Source: Clostridia bacterium
GTDB lineage: Bacteria; Bacillota; Clostridia; Oscillospirales; Acutalibacteraceae
Assembly: GCA_017472225.1 (NCBI GenBank)
Contig: JAFUQS010000027.1
Coordinates: forward strand, 1-64,000
Reading direction: 5' to 3'
DNA length: 64,000 bases
The translations under genes and the position numbers were made by a program. A model generated the notes under the pieces. That model worked only from the letters and a program-made list of their open reading frames with translations. It ran no database searches and was not told where the DNA came from. This document shows positions 23,517 through 31,623 of this stretch, one piece after another (the first letter of the stretch is position 1; the number at the start of each line of letters is the position of its first letter).

Positions 23517-24887
23517 ATGAATGAAAATGAGTTCGGCAGTCTTTACAGGCTGCTGGCAAAAAACCACCTCAAGGAATTGAAGGATGAGCTGTCCGATATG
23601 GCATATCCGGATATTGCGGAATTCATTATGGACCTTGATGACGATAAAATCGCCGTCAAAATTTTCCGTATTCTGCCAAAGGATATCTCAGCCGATGTTT
23701 TTTCATACCTTGAGCCTGACAGCCAGACTGTCATTGTTCAGTCCATTACGGACAGTGAAATTGAGCGTCTTATGGACGACCTTTATGTTGACGATGCCGT
23801 TGACTTTCTCGAAGAGGTACCGGCAAATATTGTCCGCCGTGTTCTTGCCAACACGGATAAAGAAACAAGAGAAATCATTAACCGTTTTCTCAAATATCCG
23901 GAAAATTCCGCAGGTAGCGTGATGACAATTGAAATGGTTGAGCTCCATGACCGTCTCACCGTTGCGGAAGCTATCAAAAACATCAGACGTACAGGCGTTG
24001 ACAAGGAAACGATTTACACCTGTTATGTTATTGATGACAAGCGTCATCTTGTGGGCACACTTCCCCTTCGCCGTCTGCTTCTCAACGAAGAGGATACACA
24101 CCTGACAGAAATTATGAGCGACGATGAACAGCTTATTTTTGTCAGAACTATGGACGACCAGGAAGAGGTTGCCGCAATTGCAAAGAAATATGACCTTTTG
24201 TCCGTTCCCGTTGTTGATAAAGAGGACCGGCTTGTAGGTATCATCACCATTGACGATATCGTCGACATCATTGATGAAGAGGCCACCGAGGACTTTGAAA
24301 AGATGGCTTCACTTACTCCGTCAGAGGACGAATATCTTAAAACCGGTGTATTTTCACTTGCAAAAAACCGTATCGGTTGGCTTTTGGTGCTTATGATTGC
24401 CTCAACCTTTACCGGGCAGATTATTGAAGGCTTTGAAAATCAGCTTGCAACAATCGCAGGTCTCACCGCTTGTATTCCGATGCTTATGGGTACCGGCGGT
24501 AACTCCGGCAACCAGGTATCCACACTTATTATCCGTGGCCTTGCCCTTGGCGAGGTTAAAATCAAGGACTATTTCAAGGTGCTTTGGAAAGAAGTCAGAG
24601 TTTCATTGATGGTAGGTATCACCCTTGCCGTTGCAAACTTCGGAAGAATGCTTCTTGTCAGACTTATCACAGGCAGCGACACCACAAACAGCGTTATTCT
24701 TGTTGTGTCTCTTTCCGTTGCGGCAGTTGTTGTTGTTTCAAAAACAATCGGCTGTACGCTTCCCATTGTTGCAAAGCTTCTTAAATTGGACCCTGCACTC
24801 ATGGCGGGTCCGCTTATTACAACGCTTGTGGACACAATTTCTCTTGTTATCTATTTTGCTCTGACAAAAGCACTCATACCGATGTAA
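23517..24887 (+). CDS. mgtE: Magnesium transporter MgtE
   Basis: A 456-residue MgtE channel subunit. The N-terminal helical domain (residues 1-120) is followed by two CBS domains (about 125-255: IYTCYVIDDKRHLVGTLPLR, and VPVVDKEDRLVGIITIDDIVDIID), then a linker helix and five membrane helices. The pore segment has CIPMLMGTGGNSGNQ, matching the MgtE signature. Mg2+ bound between CBS and N domains closes the channel in known homologues. The frame is open from 23481, but ATG 23517 follows GAGGGTGA at correct distance and matches the family N terminus. It has its own promoter and a leader ORF, so it is regulated separately from the flanking ABC genes. Confidence 0.95.
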   Translation: MNENEFGSLYRLLAKNHLKELKDELSDMAYPDIAEFIMDLDDDKIAVKIFRILPKDISADVFSYLEPDSQTVIVQSITDSEIERLMDDLYVDDAVDFLEEVPANIVRRVLANTDKETREIINRFLKYPENSAGSVMTIEMVELHDRLTVAEAIKNIRRTGVDKETIYTCYVIDDKRHLVGTLPLRRLLLNEEDTHLTEIMSDDEQLIFVRTMDDQEEVAAIAKKYDLLSVPVVDKEDRLVGIITIDDIVDIIDEEATEDFEKMASLTPSEDEYLKTGVFSLAKNRIGWLLVLMIASTFTGQIIEGFENQLATIAGLTACIPMLMGTGGNSGNQVSTLIIRGLALGEVKIKDYFKVLWKEVRVSLMVGITLAVANFGRMLLVRLITGSDTTNSVILVVSLSVAAVVVVSKTIGCTLPIVAKLLKLDPALMAGPLITTLVDTISLVIYFALTKALIPM

Positions 24888-24908
24888 ATAAATATTATCA
24901 ATAAAAGC

Positions 24909-24927
24909 GGGCGGATAATATCCGCCC
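24909..24927 (+). terminator. Hairpin between mgtE and ABC pair 2
   Basis: GGGCGGAT / ATCCGCCC with a 3-nt loop, directly after mgtE. There is no U-tract, so termination would be weak and readthrough into the second ABC pair is likely. No separate promoter for the pair was recognised. Confidence 0.55.
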
Positions 24928-24957
24928 ATACTGTTTAAGATGAAGGAGGTTTTATCT

Positions 24958-26769
24958 TTGGAAAAAAATCCTTTAAAAGTGAAAAAGGAGCATACAAAAG
25001 CCGCCATGAGCCGCTTCTGGGGCTTCACAAAGGGATACAGACTTCTGACCCTTTTTTGCCCCTTACTGATTTTCCTTGATGTTATTGTTGAATTGGAAAT
25101 ACCCGATGCCATGGGTAATGTTGTGGATATTCTCAATCAGCTTAATAACACAAGCTATGACAGCTCTCTTATCTGGGGTGAGCTTACACAAAAGCTTATT
25201 GAGATGCTTCTTCTTTGCATTGCAACACTTATAATCGGCTATCTTGCCTCAAGGTGCTCGGCAATCGCAAGTATGGGCTTTGGTGCAAACCTCCGCCGTG
25301 AGCTTTTCAACAAAACTCAGGATCTCTCCTTTGAAAATATTGACAGGCTGAAAATCTCCTCCCTCATCACAAGAATGACCACCGATGTTTCGCAGGTTCA
25401 GAATGTTTATAAAAATACTATTGTGCAATTCATCAAGGGACCCTTTATGCTTATCACGGCTCTCATCAAGGCCTTGAGCATAAGCAAGGAGCTTTCCGTT
25501 GTTTTCTCACTTGCGCTTCCCGCAATCATCATTGTTCTTGCAATCATGGGTTACCTTGCAGTGCCCATTTTCAAAAAAATGCTCAAAACCACCGACGAAT
25601 TCAACGGCACACTCAGAGGCAACATAAACGGCATCAGAGTTGTTAAATCCTTCGTTCGTGAAGAGCATGAAAAAAGCAAGTTTGACAAGGTGAACACCGC
25701 CGTTATGGAAATGAATGTCAGAGCTCAGAAGCTGGCACTTTATGTTACACCGGCAATTATGCTCATCATTTACGGCTGCATGATTTTTTCAATGTGGCGT
25801 GGAAGCTACCTTATCATTGAAAACAAAACCGGACTGACTCTCGGTGAAATGACAACCTTTGTCAACTACATAACTCAGGTTCTTTCTTCACTCATGACGG
25901 TTCTGCTTGTGTTTGTGAGCATGATTCTTGCAAAGGCTTCAATCGGCAGAATCGGTGAAGTTTTTGCCGAAGAGCCCACCGTTTCCGATAAAGGCAATAA
26001 TCCGGAGCTGAAATTGAAAAACGGTGACATCGAATTCAGAAATGTATCCTTTAAATACAGCAAGGATGCAGTTAAAAATATTCTTGATGATGTCAATCTT
26101 AAAATAAACTCAGGTGAAACCGTGGGTATAATCGGCTCAACGGGCTCATCAAAATCAACCCTCATTCAGCTTATCCCCCGACTTTATGACCCCACAGAGG
26201 GTGAGGTGCTTGTCGGCGGAAACAATGTCAGAGATTATACCTTTGAGAATTTAAGAAGCGAGGTTTCCGTTGTTCTTCAGCAGAACATTCTGTTCTCAGG
26301 CACAATCATGGAAAATATTCGCTGGGGTAAGCCTGATGCCACTCAGGAGGAAATCATTGAAGCGGCAAAGGATGCTCAGGCGCATGAATTCATTTCCGGC
26401 TTTGAAAAGGGATATGAAACTGAACTCGGACAGGGCGGCAACACCGTTTCCGGCGGTCAGAAGCAGCGAATCTGCATTGCAAGAGCGCTTCTCAAAAAGC
26501 CGAAGATAATTATTCTTGACGACTCCACAAGTGCAGTTGACACTGCAACGGACACAAAAATCAGAATGGCTCTGCGTTCTGAAAAATACAGCGGTATTAC
26601 CAAAATCATTATCGCTCAGCGCATCACTTCAATTATGGATGCAGACAGGATTATAGTTATCGACAACGGAAAAATTGACTCCGTCGGCACCCATGAGCAG
26701 CTCACAAAAAGCAGTGAGATTTATCATGAAATCTTTGTTTCACAGCAGGAAGGAGTGTTGGCACAGTGA
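24958..26769 (+). CDS. ABC exporter subunit with degenerate site (pair 2)
   Basis: A 603-residue half-transporter, paralogous to 19550-21301. Six membrane helices are followed by an ATPase with the same degenerate features: Walker A GSTGSSKST, LDDSTSAVD with Asp for Glu, and AQRITS with Gln for the switch His. Signature VSGGQKQR is intact. ATG 24940 is in frame but lies inside the ribosome site. TTG 24958 is 7 nt after AAGGAGG and is preferred, giving MEKNPLKVKK. Its catalytic partner follows with a 4-bp overlap. Together with pair 1 it suggests a duplication of an exporter operon around mgtE. Confidence 0.92.
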   Translation: MEKNPLKVKKEHTKAAMSRFWGFTKGYRLLTLFCPLLIFLDVIVELEIPDAMGNVVDILNQLNNTSYDSSLIWGELTQKLIEMLLLCIATLIIGYLASRCSAIASMGFGANLRRELFNKTQDLSFENIDRLKISSLITRMTTDVSQVQNVYKNTIVQFIKGPFMLITALIKALSISKELSVVFSLALPAIIIVLAIMGYLAVPIFKKMLKTTDEFNGTLRGNINGIRVVKSFVREEHEKSKFDKVNTAVMEMNVRAQKLALYVTPAIMLIIYGCMIFSMWRGSYLIIENKTGLTLGEMTTFVNYITQVLSSLMTVLLVFVSMILAKASIGRIGEVFAEEPTVSDKGNNPELKLKNGDIEFRNVSFKYSKDAVKNILDDVNLKINSGETVGIIGSTGSSKSTLIQLIPRLYDPTEGEVLVGGNNVRDYTFENLRSEVSVVLQQNILFSGTIMENIRWGKPDATQEEIIEAAKDAQAHEFISGFEKGYETELGQGGNTVSGGQKQRICIARALLKKPKIIILDDSTSAVDTATDTKIRMALRSEKYSGITKIIIAQRITSIMDADRIIVIDNGKIDSVGTHEQLTKSSEIYHEIFVSQQEGVLAQ

Positions 26770-28826
26770 ATAAAACTCCCTTAAACAGCGAAGCAAACGA
26801 AGAAGCTTTACAGCTGGAAGAAGCTGAGAAAAAAACGGCTGAAAAGCAGAAAGACAAAAAGAAAAGAAAGCGTCCCGAAAGAAAGCCGAAAGGCAAAAAA
26901 ATCCCGGAAAATGAAACCGAGGAGGAAAGAAAAGAACGGGAGAAAAAAGAAGAAAAGAAAAAGAAAAGCAAGCCCAAGGATATAAAACAGGCAACAAAGC
27001 GGCTTTTTAAATATATCGCTGAATTCAAGGGGCTTCTCATTATTGTTGCTTTGCTTGTTGTGGCAACAGCAGTTATGGGCGCCGTGGCATCCGTCTTCAT
27101 GTATCCTATATACAACGCACTCGGTGAGGTTGCAGCAGGAACCATGGGCAATCAGGCAGCCTTTTCTGAAATTTCAAAATGGCTTGTTGTTATGGCTGTT
27201 TTCTACATTGCTTCAGCAGGCTGTAACCTTCTTTACACAAGGATCATGCTTCATGTTTCTTCAAGAACACTTGCAAATATGCGCCGTGACCTTTTCAATC
27301 ATCTCCAGACTCTGCCGCTTGAATTTTTCGACAAAAAGAAAACCGGCGAAATCATGAGCCGCTTCACAAACGATATCAGCAGAGTCAGTGACCTTGTAAG
27401 CAACAATTTCCCGACCCTCATTTCATCCTCGATTCAGGCTGTTCTCACAATCGGAATCATGATTTATTTTTCCTGGCGGCTTACTCTCACAATTACCGTT
27501 GCCATTGTTCTCATGTTTGCTGTTGTTATGTTCATCACAAGCAAATGCTCTCCCCTTTTCAAAAAGCAGCAGAAGGCAATCGGTGAGTGCAACGGATATA
27601 TCGAAGAATATATCAAGGGCATCAAGGTTGTAAAGCTCTTTTCACAGGAAAAAATTACAAAGAGTCAGTTCAGTCAACTCAATGAAAATTATCGCAGAAC
27701 AGGTGTTAAGGCAAACATCATCGGCGGATTTATGAGTCCCATGATGTCCATGATAACAAGGGTTAACTATGCAATTGTTGTTTTCCTTGGTGCTTATTAT
27801 GTAATCAACGGCACAATGAACATAGGTGCTCTTGTAACTTATCTTGACAAATCAAAAAGCTACGCTTCTCCCATTGTTTCCCTTGCTTCGTGCTACAGCT
27901 CACTTGTATCGGCACTTGCAGGTGCAGAACGTGTTTTTGAAATTCTTGACACACCATCTGAAACCGACGAAGGAAAAGCAACACTTGTGCGCATTATCAG
28001 AAATGCTCTCGGTGAAGCGGAGGAAACGGAAAATTCCGAAGGCGAATTCGCATGGAAGGTTCCCACGGAAAGCGGCAGCGACTATATTCCCGTGAAGGGC
28101 AACATTGAGGTTAAGGATATCACCTTTGCTTATGTGGAGGGTACTGATGTTCTGAAAAATGTTTCCGTGAATGCAAAAAGCGGACAAAAGGTTGCTTTCG
28201 TCGGCTCCACAGGTGCAGGCAAAACCACCATAACAAATCTTATCAACCGATTTTATGAAATTGACCGTGGCGAAATCACCTATGACGGCATTTCAATCAA
28301 GGACATCAGGAAGGACGACCTTCGCCGTTCAATGGCAATGGTTCTTCAGGATACAAAGCTTTTCCAGGGCACTATCAAGGAAAATATCCGTTACGGTAAG
28401 CTGGATGCAACCGACGAGGAGATCATTGCGGCGGCAAAGCTTGCAAATGCACATTCCTTCATTGAAAAGCTTCCGGACGGTTATGACACGGAAATCAAAG
28501 CCGATGCCGCCAATATTTCACAGGGTCAGGCCCAGCTTATAAACATTGCCCGTGCTGCAATTGCCAAAAGTCCCCTTCTTATTCTTGACGAAGCAACCTC
28601 CTCGGTTGACACAAGAACAGAAAGACTCATTGAAATCGGCATGGACAAGCTTATGGAAAACAGAACTGTTTTTGTCATCGCTCACAGACTTTCAACCGTT
28701 CGTAACTCTCAGGATATCGTTGTTCTGGAAAACGGTGAAATTATTGAGCAGGGCAATCATGACGAGCTTATCGCAAAGGGCGGAAAGTATTATCAGCTTT
28801 ACACAGGCACCTTTGAAATGAAATGA
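26766..28826 (+). CDS. ABC exporter subunit with catalytic site (pair 2)
   Basis: A 686-residue half-transporter, paralogous to 21294-23279. Canonical ATPase: GSTGAGKTT, LILDEATSSVD with Glu, and AHRLSTV. The signature is ISQGQAQL, with the same Gly-to-Gln change as pair 1 and Ala in place of the Arg or Lys. The first 75 residues are an unusual, extremely charged extension, rich in Lys and Glu (EEERKEREKKEEKKKK and similar), that is missing from the other subunits. It lies on the cytoplasmic side. Start is GTG 26766, overlapping the previous stop as GTGA, with GGAAGGAG 10 nt upstream. The pre-ATPase insert (about residues 405-440) is shared with pair 1. Substrate unknown. Confidence 0.92.
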   Translation: MNKTPLNSEANEEALQLEEAEKKTAEKQKDKKKRKRPERKPKGKKIPENETEEERKEREKKEEKKKKSKPKDIKQATKRLFKYIAEFKGLLIIVALLVVATAVMGAVASVFMYPIYNALGEVAAGTMGNQAAFSEISKWLVVMAVFYIASAGCNLLYTRIMLHVSSRTLANMRRDLFNHLQTLPLEFFDKKKTGEIMSRFTNDISRVSDLVSNNFPTLISSSIQAVLTIGIMIYFSWRLTLTITVAIVLMFAVVMFITSKCSPLFKKQQKAIGECNGYIEEYIKGIKVVKLFSQEKITKSQFSQLNENYRRTGVKANIIGGFMSPMMSMITRVNYAIVVFLGAYYVINGTMNIGALVTYLDKSKSYASPIVSLASCYSSLVSALAGAERVFEILDTPSETDEGKATLVRIIRNALGEAEETENSEGEFAWKVPTESGSDYIPVKGNIEVKDITFAYVEGTDVLKNVSVNAKSGQKVAFVGSTGAGKTTITNLINRFYEIDRGEITYDGISIKDIRKDDLRRSMAMVLQDTKLFQGTIKENIRYGKLDATDEEIIAAAKLANAHSFIEKLPDGYDTEIKADAANISQGQAQLINIARAAIAKSPLLILDEATSSVDTRTERLIEIGMDKLMENRTVFVIAHRLSTVRNSQDIVVLENGEIIEQGNHDELIAKGGKYYQLYTGTFEMK

Positions 28827-28838
28827 TAAGCATAAACA

Positions 28839-28917
28839 GACTCTGTAAAACCTGCGTTTTTTAGAGTCGTACTATAAAGGACAGTAAAGTAGCCAACACA
28901 GAATTTCTGTGTTGGCT
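28839..28917 (+). terminator. Tandem hairpins after ABC pair 2
   Basis: GACTCT (28839-28844) / AGAGTC (28863-28868) encloses GTAAAA/TTTTTT. A perfect 13-bp stem AGCCAACACAGAA / TTCTGTGTTGGCT (28891-28903, 28905-28917, one-base centre) follows, then ATAACTTTTT. The second is the stronger terminator. A third nested hairpin (CCGC-AA-GCGG inside GCGCTT/AAGTGCGC) lies around 28931-28962. The rest of the gap to lexA (28963-29065) holds only the repeat ATTAACAG/CTGTTAAT near 29029-29060. Confidence 0.7.
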
Positions 28918-29065
28918 ATAACTTTTTGCGAGCGCTTCACCGCAAGCGGTAAGTAAGTGCGCTGTTAAAATTTTACAGTAATATCCGCAACCTCAAAATC
29001 ATATTTTCAGTATTCAGATGCTCTGGAATTAACAGCTTCGGAAACCTTTACTTATTTTCTGTTAA

Positions 29066-29659
29066 TCAGAAATATCTCATCATTGCAACAACCTTGCCGA
29101 GAATAATAACCTCATTGACAATAATAGGCTCAAAATCATCATTTTCCGGCTGAAGACGAAAATGCCCGTTTTCCTTATAGAAGGTTTTAACGGTTGCTTC
29201 ATCTTCAATAAGAGCAACAACAATTTCACCGTTTCTTGCAGTGGGTGTTTTTTCAACAAAAATAATGTCTCCGTCAAAAATACCGGCATTCAACATACTT
29301 TCACCTCTGACACGAAGGGCAAACATCTCCTTATCCGAAGAAATGTGGCCGCCTGTGAAAGGAAGGTAGGACTCAATCTGTTCAACAGCAAGAATTGGCA
29401 AGCCCGCTGTTACAACACCCAAAAGGGGTACATGACGCACATTTTCAGCCTGACCCACAATTCTGATTGAACGCTTAAGCATGGGGTCACGCTCAATATA
29501 GCCCTTTTCCTCAAGAGCGTCAAGGTTATTCTGAACGGAAGATGTGGATTTCAGTCCGACTGCCTGACAGATTTCTCTCACAGAGGGAATTGCACCGTAC
29601 GCCGCACGTTCCTTCAGGTATTCGAGTATACGATATTGGTTTTCGCTGAGTTCTCTCAT
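29066..29659 (-). CDS. lexA: SOS repressor LexA
   Basis: A 197-residue LexA. The N-terminal winged helix (LSENQYRILEYLKERAAYG, then SVREICQAVGLKSTSSVQNNL) is followed by a self-cleaving S24 domain. The cleavage site is Ala-Gly in VVTAGLP (near residue 85), the catalytic serine is in RGESMLNAG (near 120), and the lysine is in EATVKTFY (near 157). It represses the SOS regulon and is cleaved with RecA after DNA damage. Two LexA-like boxes flank its own promoter, so it is autoregulated. It is monocistronic and divergent from the M23 peptidase gene. Confidence 0.97.
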   Translation of the reverse strand: MRELSENQYRILEYLKERAAYGAIPSVREICQAVGLKSTSSVQNNLDALEEKGYIERDPMLKRSIRIVGQAENVRHVPLLGVVTAGLPILAVEQIESYLPFTGGHISSDKEMFALRVRGESMLNAGIFDGDIIFVEKTPTARNGEIVVALIEDEATVKTFYKENGHFRLQPENDDFEPIIVNEVIILGKVVAMMRYF

Positions 29660-29699
29660 GTTGTTTCCTCCTCGAAGAATGAAATTTTATGTAAAAACC

Positions 29700-29764
29700 A
29701 AAACAAATGTTCGTCTTTGTAGTCATTATAACACATCAAAACGAAAAATGCAAACATTTGTTCT
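29700..29764 (-). promoter_or_regulatory. lexA promoter with two LexA boxes
   Basis: Minus-strand promoter TTGCAT (29748-29753), 17-bp spacer, TATAAT (29725-29730). Two boxes close to CGAAC-N4-GTTYG flank it. One is CGAACATTTGTTTT (complement of 29700-29713); the other is AGAACAAATGTTTG (complement of 29751-29764), which overlaps the -35 box. Each departs from the consensus at one or two positions. Confidence 0.85.
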
Positions 29765-29866
29765 TATTTTTTTGAAAAAATTTTTCTTCTTTTTATTTTC
29801 AGTATAATGCCGCATTTTTTTGTCAAGTATAGAGGTAACAAAAAACAACTGAAAGAGTGACGCTTT

Positions 29867-30643
29867 ATGAAAAAGAAAAATATCATTCAGAAAATTTCCT
29901 CGGGCAAAGGCTTCTATATCGCTTCGGCTGTAAGCTTCGGTCTTGTTGTTATTGCCATTGTCCTTGTTTACAGAACCTCCACAGGTATGATTAAAGACCT
30001 TCTGACTACGCTTCCCGAAGGAATCACCAGAGAGGTCAGACACAATGAAACGGATGAAACTGACCCGAGATACACCACAGAAAAAGAGGAAACCGTACCC
30101 TCCACCACCACCGTTTCCACAACCGAGGAGCAGGAAACCTCAATGGCATGGGTGAATAACAGCGACGGAAAAGTCACCGTAACAACCACCGTGGAGGTGA
30201 CAGAGCCTGTGATTTCAAATGATTCTTATGTTCTTCCTCTCACAAGCGAAGTTCAGAAGGGCTACTCCCCTTCATCCCCCGTGTTTGATGAAACCATGGA
30301 GGATTGGCGTGTTCACAAGGGAATTGATTTCAGTGCCGAAGTGGGCAGTGAGGTCAGAAGCATAGGTAACGGCAGAGTTACCAAGGTTATATCCGACCCG
30401 AGCTGGGGATATATAATTGAAATCGACCACGGAGACTTCACCGCACGGTACTGCGGACTTGAGCAAGGCACAGCAATAAAAAACGGTGACACTGTTGAAA
30501 AGGGTGACATCGTGGGAAAATTGGGTACAATTCCATGCGAGTCACGGCAGGAAAGCCACCTGCACTTTGAGGCTGTCAAAAACTCCGTGACCGTTGACCC
30601 CATGAGTGCCATGGGACTCGTAAGCGAAGAAATTCAGGAATAA
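29867..30643 (+). CDS. Membrane-anchored M23 peptidase, SpoIIQ-like
   Basis: A 258-residue protein with a short basic N terminus, one membrane helix (about residues 17-38), a Thr/Glu/Val-rich low-complexity linker (about 45-115), and a LytM/M23 domain. The zinc ligands are visible: HKGID (first His and Asp, near residue 147) and HLHFE (last His, near 229). HGD near residue 185 fits the central loop. M23 endopeptidases cut peptidoglycan cross-bridges. Size, anchor and a Cys-containing GTIPCES before the last His resemble clostridial SpoIIQ, the forespore channel protein, whose active-site histidine is retained. An alternative is a vegetative cell-wall hydrolase. No sporulation promoter was identified. 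A terminator follows. Confidence 0.85.
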   Translation: MKKKNIIQKISSGKGFYIASAVSFGLVVIAIVLVYRTSTGMIKDLLTTLPEGITREVRHNETDETDPRYTTEKEETVPSTTTVSTTEEQETSMAWVNNSDGKVTVTTTVEVTEPVISNDSYVLPLTSEVQKGYSPSSPVFDETMEDWRVHKGIDFSAEVGSEVRSIGNGRVTKVISDPSWGYIIEIDHGDFTARYCGLEQGTAIKNGDTVEKGDIVGKLGTIPCESRQESHLHFEAVKNSVTVDPMSAMGLVSEEIQE

Positions 30644-30651
30644 CAAGGCTG

Positions 30652-30679
30652 CCGCATCTGTTTTTACGGATGCGGATTT
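30652..30679 (+). terminator. Terminator of M23 peptidase gene
   Basis: CCGCATC (30652-30658) / GATGCGG (30669-30675) followed by ATTTTAT. Confidence 0.8.
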
Positions 30680-30824
30680 TATATACATATCCTTCACAAG
30701 TCAATTTCATGAAATAATTTCATTCTCCTTTTTTGCACCGAAAGACAAAACATACAACTAAAAACTAACAAAAAATAACAAATTTGTCCGTATTCACGAA
30801 AAGGTTTTTAAGGTGCTTTTTTGA

Positions 30825-30853
30825 TTGACATCAATTGTCATTTATGCTATAAT
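30825..30853 (+). promoter_or_regulatory. Promoter of the purine operon
   Basis: Perfect consensus sigma-A promoter: TTGACA (30825-30830), 17-bp spacer, TATAAT (30848-30853). TGACA-TCAAT-TGTCA overlaps the -35 box. Expected start near 30860, about 40 nt before the riboswitch. Confidence 0.88.
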
Positions 30854-30894
30854 TTCAGTATAAAATTTATGCTATATTACTATAGTATACGTTC

Positions 30895-30966
30895 CCTTGA
30901 GACTGACGGATAAGTGGAGCACCACACGAATCAGGGAGTGAATAATATCAGTCGACCGTCTGGGCT
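30895..30966 (+). ncRNA. ZTP (pfl) riboswitch
   Basis: The segment matches the ZTP riboswitch closely. P1 is GACTGA (30901-30906) with TCAGTC (30948-30953). P2 is GTGG/CCAC (30914-30917, 30921-30924). The conserved core is GACTGACGGA, and the 3' pseudoknot element is CGACCGTCTGGGC (30953-30965). ZTP/ZMP signals shortage of 10-formyl-tetrahydrofolate and turns on purine and one-carbon genes. Position directly before purE of a full purine operon that includes glyA agrees with this. An intrinsic terminator overlaps its 3' end. Confidence 0.92.
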
Positions 30967-31014
30967 ACTTGCAAGGGTTCTTGTTTCCTTGTGTAAGTGC
31001 GCCCGGATTTTTTT
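30957..31014 (+). terminator. ZTP riboswitch expression-platform terminator
   Basis: CTGGGC pairs with GCCCGG and ACTTGCAAGG with CCTTGTGTAAGT, followed by seven T residues (31008-31014). The 5' arm uses the conserved CTGGGC of the riboswitch, so ligand binding and terminator formation exclude each other: ligand present gives readthrough into purE. Confidence 0.9.
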
Positions 31015-31036
31015 ATTTTCAAAGGAGGTTGAACAA

Positions 31037-31531
31037 ATGAAAAAAGTTGCAATCATTATGGGAAGCGACAGCGATTTGCCTGTTGTTTCAAAGGCAGCCG
31101 ATACCCTCAAGGAATTCGGTGTACCTTTTGAGCTTCATATTTACTCAGCTCACCGCACACCCGTTGAAGCAAAGGAATTTTCAGAAAATGCAAAGGATAA
31201 CGGCTTCGGCTGCATCATTGCGGCAGCAGGTATGGCAGCACACCTTGCAGGTGCAATTGCGGCAAACACCACCCTTCCCGTTATCGGTATTCCCATGAAA
31301 TCAAAATATCTTGACGGTATTGACGCCCTCTTGTCAACTGTACAGATGCCCTCAGGTATCCCCGTAGCCACAGTTGCAATTGACGGAGCAGTCAATGCCG
31401 CCTTGTTGTCTATTGAGATTCTCGCAGTGAGCGATGAGACTCTTGCACAAAAGCTTATGGCAAAAAGAAAAGCCGACACACAAAAGGTTCTTGAAAAGAA
31501 CGCTGCTGCTGAAAAGCAGTTCAACAACTGA
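31037..31531 (+). CDS. purE: N5-carboxyaminoimidazole ribonucleotide mutase
   Basis: A 164-residue class I PurE that moves the carboxyl group of N5-CAIR to C4, giving CAIR. The core motif [17 protein letters not shown] is at residues 8-24, SAHRTP near 42 has the catalytic His, and [10 protein letters not shown] near 70 and [11 protein letters not shown] near 93 are typical. The frame is open from 30914 across the riboswitch, but AAAGGAGG (31021-31028) places the start at 31037. First gene of the operon. Its usual partner PurK is not in this window. A hairpin GCTGTG/CACAGC (31545-31579) separates it from purC. Confidence 0.95.
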   Translation: MKKVAIIMGSDSDLPVVSKAADTLKEFGVPFELHIYSAHRTPVEAKEFSENAKDNGFGCIIAAAGMAAHLAGAIAANTTLPVIGIPMKSKYLDGIDALLSTVQMPSGIPVATVAIDGAVNAALLSIEILAVSDETLAQKLMAKRKADTQKVLEKNAAAEKQFNN

Positions 31532-31544
31532 TTAAACAAAAAAA

Positions 31545-31579
31545 GCTGTGTTTGCTTCTGCTTTCTTGCAATACACAGC
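31545..31579 (+). other. Hairpin between purE and purC
   Basis: GCTGTG (31545-31550) / CACAGC (31574-31579) with a partly paired 23-nt interior and no U-tract. It may act as an mRNA-processing or stabilising element that changes purE relative to the rest of the operon. Confidence 0.45.
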
Positions 31580-31623
31580 CGGAGTTATAAATTAAAAAAT
31601 TATTTTTACGGAGGTATATAACC

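Noticed and set aside
30914..31036. N-terminal extension of purE
   Set aside because: These codons are riboswitch and terminator RNA; the ribosome site and homology set the start at 31037.
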